From the NCBI GenBank assembly GCA_015490115.1, contig WFYM01000084.1, positions 1 to 9,192 on the forward strand: a stretch of 9,192 nt of DNA, in the 5' to 3' direction. Numbering within the stretch: the first letter of the stretch is position 1; each line of letters begins with the position of its first letter. Below are positions 5,981-9,192 of this stretch, one piece after another. The notes under the pieces are model-generated. The model saw only the letters and a program-made list of their open reading frames with translations. It ran no database searches and had not been told where the DNA came from. The stretch comes from Aquificaceae bacterium. Lineage in GTDB: Bacteria; Aquificota; Aquificia; Aquificales; Aquificaceae. The position numbers were made by a program, and so were the translations under genes.

Positions 5981-7219
5981 TCAGACCACTTTCTCGTAGA
6001 TTAGCTTCGGCTTTTGCTTTCCTTTGACCGTCTCCTCGTCAACTATGACCTTCTTTACGTTCCCGAGGGAAGGTATCTCGAACATAACGTCCGTCATTAT
6101 CTCCTCCATTATAGCTCTTAGTCCCCTCGCTCCCGTCTTCCTCCTTATAGCCTCCCTCGCTATCTCCCTTAGAGCCTCAGGTGTGAACTCAAGCTCAACT
6201 CCGTCTAGGGAGAGGAGCTTCTGATACTGCTTCACGAGGGCGTTTTTAGGCTCGACGAGGATCCTCACAAGGTCTTCTTCTTTAAGCTCGTCGAGAGTTG
6301 CTATCACCGGTAGCCTCCCGACGAACTCGGGTATGAGACCGTACCTTATGAGGTCGTCGGGTTCCACAAGAGCCAATATGTTCTCCTCTTCGCTCACCTT
6401 CTTTATTGAGGACTCAAAGCCTATCGTAGACTTCCCTATCCTGTGCTTTATGATCTCTTCGAGACCCACGAAAGCTCCCCCGCATATGAAGAGTATGTCG
6501 GTCGTGTCCACCTGTATGAACTCTTGGTGGGGGTGTTTTCTCCCCCCCTGAGGCGGGACGTTTGCTATGGTCCCCTCTATTATCTTCAGGAGAGCCTGCT
6601 GGACACCCTCACCCGAGACGTCCCTCGTTATCGAAGGGTTTATCCCGGACTTTTTGGCTATCTTGTCTATCTCGTCTATGTAAACTATACCTTTTTGTGC
6701 AGCTTCGACGTCGTAACCGCAGTTCTGAAGGAGTCTCGTGAGGACGTTCTCCACGTCCTCTCCCACGTAACCCGCTTCTGTGAGTGAGGTGGCGTCCGCT
6801 ATGGCGAAGGGGACGTCGAGTATCTTGGCGAGGGTCTTGGCAAGGAGCGTCTTCCCGGAACCTGTCGGTCCTATAAGCAGTATGTTGCTCTTTTCAACTT
6901 CAACACCGCCGAGGTCTATCCCTGCTTCCTTCGCCCTTATCCTCTTGTAGTGGTTGTAAACGGCAACGGAGAGGATCTTCTTCGCCCTCTCCTGACCGAC
7001 GACGTATTCGTCGAGGATCCTCTTTATCTGCTCGGGTGTCGGGAGGTCGTCGAGGTTGACTCTTGACCTTTCCGCCTTGTGGTCCTTAACTATCCTGTGG
7101 CACTTCTCAACGCAGTCGTCGCATATGTGGGTCCCTGACGGTCCCTCTATGAGGAGGAAGACCCGATCCTCTTCCCTTCCGCAGAAGGAACACCTCTTCC
7201 TCTGATCCTTCATTCTCAT
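5981..7219 (-). CDS. clpX: ClpX, ATPase subunit of the ClpXP protease
   Basis: ClpX is a hexameric AAA+ unfoldase that recognises substrate tags, unfolds proteins and feeds them into ClpP. The 412-residue protein is typical in length. The N-terminal zinc-binding domain has Cys10, Cys13, Cys33 and Cys36 in the C-x2-C...C-x2-C pattern. Walker A is GPTGSGKT (117-124), Walker B is VYIDEID (179-185), the substrate-gripping pore loop is GYVGE (150-154), and the RKH loop is at 227-229. The IGF tripeptide that docks into ClpP is at 266-268, PEFVGRLPV is at 297-305, and the sensor-2 segment GARGLR is at 363-368. All key elements are present. Its ATG overlaps the clpP stop as ATGA (7216-7219), so translation should be coupled; a second in-frame ATG at 7213 would shorten it by two residues. 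Confidence 0.98.
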   Translation of the reverse strand: MRMKDQRKRCSFCGREEDRVFLLIEGPSGTHICDDCVEKCHRIVKDHKAERSRVNLDDLPTPEQIKRILDEYVVGQERAKKILSVAVYNHYKRIRAKEAGIDLGGVEVEKSNILLIGPTGSGKTLLAKTLAKILDVPFAIADATSLTEAGYVGEDVENVLTRLLQNCGYDVEAAQKGIVYIDEIDKIAKKSGINPSITRDVSGEGVQQALLKIIEGTIANVPPQGGRKHPHQEFIQVDTTDILFICGGAFVGLEEIIKHRIGKSTIGFESSIKKVSEEENILALVEPDDLIRYGLIPEFVGRLPVIATLDELKEEDLVRILVEPKNALVKQYQKLLSLDGVELEFTPEALREIAREAIRRKTGARGLRAIMEEIMTDVMFEIPSLGNVKKVIVDEETVKGKQKPKLIYEKVV

Positions 7220-7812
7220 CTCTTCTCTATCACCCTGTCTATGAGTCCGTATTCTTTGGCTTCCTCAGGGGACATGAAGTAGTCCCTCTCCACGTCCTGC
7301 TCTATCTTCTCTATAGGTTGTCCCGTGTGCTTTGCGAGTATCTCGTTCAGCATCCTCTTTATCCTCTTCATCTCCTCCGCGTGTATGATAATATCGGTCG
7401 CTTGCCCCTGTATTCCACCCATGGGCTGGTGGATCATTATCCGGGAGTGGGGGAGGGCGTACCTCTTCCCTTTAGTTCCAGCTGCGAGGAGCAAAGCACC
7501 CATAGAAGCCGCCTGACCTATGCATATGGTAACGACGTCAGGCTTTATATACTGCATGGTGTCGTATATGGCGAGTCCCGCGGTAACCGAACCGCCGGGT
7601 GTGTTTATGTAGAGGTATATGTCCTTTTCGGGGTCCTGAGACTCCAAAAAGAGGAGCTGGGCTATTACGAGGTTAGCTACGTGGTCGTCTATGGGAAAGC
7701 CGAGTAAAACTATCCTGTCCTGAAGGAGCCTCGAGTATATGTCGAAAGCCCTCTCACCCCTCGGCGTCTGCTCGACAACTATGGGAACGAGCTGGTCAAG
7801 AACCCCCTTCAT
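7216..7812 (-). CDS. clpP: ClpP, serine protease subunit of ClpXP
   Basis: ClpP forms the double-heptamer proteolytic chamber used by ClpX. From the ATG at 7812 it is 198 residues. The catalytic triad is Ser103 (GQAASMGA), His128 (MIHQP) and Asp177 (VERDYF). INTPGGSVTAG (69-79) forms the oxyanion-hole region, and QLVPIVVEQTPRGERAFDIYSRLL marks the mature N-terminus. The propeptide is very short, about six residues, compared with 14 in E. coli. I reject an in-frame TTG at 7821 because it overlaps the strong ribosome binding site AAGGAGGT (7821-7828), which sits 8 nt ahead of ATG 7812. The gene starts inside the last codons of tig (17-bp overlap) and overlaps clpX by 4 bp. The tig-clpP-clpX order is widely conserved in bacteria. 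Confidence 0.97.
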   Translation of the reverse strand: MKGVLDQLVPIVVEQTPRGERAFDIYSRLLQDRIVLLGFPIDDHVANLVIAQLLFLESQDPEKDIYLYINTPGGSVTAGLAIYDTMQYIKPDVVTICIGQAASMGALLLAAGTKGKRYALPHSRIMIHQPMGGIQGQATDIIIHAEEMKRIKRMLNEILAKHTGQPIEKIEQDVERDYFMSPEEAKEYGLIDRVIEKR

Positions 7813-9079
7813 CCTTCTCAACCTCCTTTATTTTAACCTTCCCGACTATGTCCCTCAGAGCCTTTCTCCTGAGGGCGTCCATCCTTATAACCTCCATGAG
7901 GTTCTCCTTCTCGAACCTCTCCCTTATCTCCTCCTCCGAAGAACCCGTCTCCCTCGCAAGCTCTTCTATCTGCTCCTTTACGTCCTCCTCGGTCACTTCG
8001 AGTCCTGTTTTCTCCGCGTAAGCCTCCAGAATATACCTCAGCTTTATGTTGAAGACAGCTTCTGGCGTTAGCTCTTCAGCCATCGACTTGTAGTCGAGGT
8101 ACCTCGTGTCAACGCCGTATTGCCTCAGCTCACTCACCCTCCTCTCGACAAGGAAGGAAAGCTCCCTCCTGAGGAGCGTCTTCGGTATCTCGATATCATG
8201 TTCGCTGACGAGCTTTTTTGCAACAGCGTCCTCTATTATAGCCTGCTTCATCCTCTCGAAGTCTCTCTTGACCTCCTCCTCTATCTTCTTCCTCGCTTTT
8301 TCCCAGTTCTCGTATCCGAGTTCTTTGGCGAACTCGTCCCCGACTTCGGGAAGGACCTTCTCTTTTACTTCCTTAACTTTAACCTTAACGTTCGCCCTCC
8401 CTATCTCCTTCCCCTGCTGGTCGAAGATCGGAAGGTTCTCGAGGAAGACCTCCTCTTCTTTCTTCTTTCCTTTGAGGGCTTTTTCGAGTTCCTCCCTGAA
8501 CATCTTCATCCCTATTATCCCGGAGGTCTCACCCTTTACCTTCTCACCCTCACCTCCCACCTCCTCCACCTCGTAGTCCACGGTCACAAGATCACCGTCC
8601 CTTATCTCTCTATCTACTGGTTCCCATACAGCGTGTTCCTCCCTCAGCTGCTCTATCCTCTTTTCAACAAGCTCTTCCGAGAACTCCACCTTTGGAACCT
8701 CAACCTCCATACCTTCTATCTCTTTGAGTTCGAACTTTGGAGGGACCTCGAAGCTCACCGTATAGGTCAGCTTCTCCTTTTCTTCTTCGAGCTGGACCTT
8801 CTCGAGGAAGACGTCCGCTACGGGCTTTAGCTTGCTCTCCTTTATGGCTTCTTCGAGCGTTTTGTTGGCTACCTTTTTACCTACCTCCTCCTGTATGTAG
8901 TCCTTATACTTCGCTCTTATGAGCCAGAGGGGGGCGTTTCCCTTTCTGAAGCCGTGTATCTCCACGTTCTTCTTCAGGTAGTCGTAAACCTCGTCAAGTG
9001 CGGTCCTTACGAGGTTCCCCTCCACCTCAACGACGAGAGCCTTGAAAAGCCCTTCCCTGTCCTCTGTCCTCACTTTCAT
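7796..9079 (-). CDS. tig: trigger factor, ribosome-associated chaperone
   Basis: Trigger factor docks at the ribosomal exit tunnel and shields nascent chains in the cytoplasm. The 427-residue protein is typical in length. The ribosome-binding signature GFRKG-x2-P is intact at residues 43-50 (GFRKGNAP). A middle FKBP-like domain at about 155-245 starts with IRDGDLVTVDYEVEE and ends with VKVKEVKEKVLPEVGDEFAKELG. It is poor in the aromatic residues expected of an active prolyl isomerase, so catalysis may be weak (inference). The helical chaperone arms follow to about 415, ending in a charged tail. The ATG at 9079 has an excellent ribosome binding site and begins 17 nt after the 3' end of tRNA-Leu. 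Its last codons contain the clpP ribosome binding site and start codon, so the two genes cannot be separated. Confidence 0.96.
   Translation of the reverse strand: MKVRTEDREGLFKALVVEVEGNLVRTALDEVYDYLKKNVEIHGFRKGNAPLWLIRAKYKDYIQEEVGKKVANKTLEEAIKESKLKPVADVFLEKVQLEEEKEKLTYTVSFEVPPKFELKEIEGMEVEVPKVEFSEELVEKRIEQLREEHAVWEPVDREIRDGDLVTVDYEVEEVGGEGEKVKGETSGIIGMKMFREELEKALKGKKKEEEVFLENLPIFDQQGKEIGRANVKVKVKEVKEKVLPEVGDEFAKELGYENWEKARKKIEEEVKRDFERMKQAIIEDAVAKKLVSEHDIEIPKTLLRRELSFLVERRVSELRQYGVDTRYLDYKSMAEELTPEAVFNIKLRYILEAYAEKTGLEVTEEDVKEQIEELARETGSSEEEIRERFEKENLMEVIRMDALRRKALRDIVGKVKIKEVEKDEGGS
7821..7828 (-). promoter_or_regulatory. ribosome binding site of clpP inside tig
   Basis: The minus-strand sequence AAGGAGGT is a near-perfect Shine-Dalgarno sequence 8 nt ahead of the ATG at 7812. 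It lies within the tig coding sequence and decides the clpP start over the upstream TTG at 7821. Confidence 0.85.
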
Positions 9080-9084
9080 AGTTC

Positions 9085-9090
9085 ACCTCC
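9085..9090 (-). promoter_or_regulatory. ribosome binding site of tig
   Basis: Minus-strand GGAGGT is placed 5 nt ahead of the tig ATG at 9079. It sits in the short 17-nt gap between the CCA end of tRNA-Leu and the start codon. If the tRNA is cut from the transcript at its 3' end, this site would remain in a leader of about 17 nt. Confidence 0.85.
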
Positions 9091-9096
9091 GGGGTA

Positions 9097-9183
9097 TGGT
9101 GCGGGTGGAGGGAGTCGAACCCTCACGCCCTTACGGGCACCGGATCCTAAGTCCGGCGCGTCTGCCAGTTCCGCCACACCCGC
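9097..9183 (-). tRNA. tRNA-Leu (anticodon TAG)
   Basis: The 87-nt class II tRNA has acceptor stem GCGGGTG (9183-9177) paired with CACCCGC (9107-9101), discriminator A at 9100 and an encoded CCA at 9099-9097. The anticodon stem is CCGGA/TCCGG with loop CTTAGGA, and anticodon TAG lies at 9149-9147. The long variable arm folds as a GCCC/GGGC stem closed by GTAA, which is diagnostic for the Leu/Ser/Tyr class, and the T arm contains GGTTCGAC. It is 17 nt upstream of tig on the same strand and only 9 bp from the window edge, so any promoter for the operon lies outside. Confidence 0.97.
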
Positions 9184-9192
9184 TAAGTGGAA

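Noticed and set aside
6443..6787. 114-codon open frame on the + strand opposite clpX
   Set aside because: Antisense shadow of the conserved clpX AAA+ domain, with no ribosome binding site or family features.
8106..8830. Long open frames on the + strand opposite tig (up to 236 codons)
   Set aside because: They lie entirely antisense to a clear tig gene, are rich in Leu/Ser/Pro as expected of shadow frames, and have no recognisable domain.

Overview
The window looks like a housekeeping segment of a thermophilic bacterium, most likely from the Aquificota (the Aquifex / Hydrogenobacter / Thermocrinis group). This is inferred from several features together: Lys/Glu/Arg-rich proteins, ThyX instead of ThyA, tightly packed mixed-function operons with tRNA genes directly upstream of protein genes, encoded CCA ends, and roughly 47-50% GC in most genes. 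I saw no phage, insertion sequence, CRISPR array or defence system. No exciting new multi-gene system is evident; the unexplained structure is small and local.

Left block, + strand (1-3746): the 3' part of a DUF309 gene runs into a tRNA with anticodon CAT, and its stop codon lies inside the tRNA gene. A membrane-anchored SurA/PpiD-like periplasmic folding factor starts 9 nt after the tRNA CCA end. A full-length transketolase (tkt) follows 19 nt later. The DUF309 gene (about 34% GC) and a 300-bp interior segment of the folding-factor gene (about 29% GC) are much more AT-rich than everything else.

Convergent gap (3747-3896): 150 bp between tkt and thyX hold two copies of a 41-bp inverted repeat (12-nt arms, 17-nt loop) placed exactly 80 bp apart. 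The arms are conserved and the loops have diverged. I cannot assign it to a known family.

Right block, - strand (9183 down to 3897): tRNA-Leu(TAG), then tig (trigger factor), clpP, clpX, a MEMO-family protein and thyX, with junctions of -17, -4, +1 and +4 nt. This looks like one operon. Trigger factor receives nascent chains at the ribosome, and ClpXP unfolds and degrades tagged or regulatory proteins. ThyX makes dTMP from dUMP using FAD, NAD(P)H and methylene-tetrahydrofolate. The MEMO protein has no firmly known role. Both blocks share an unusual layout: a tRNA gene sits almost directly in front of the start codon of a protein-folding factor.
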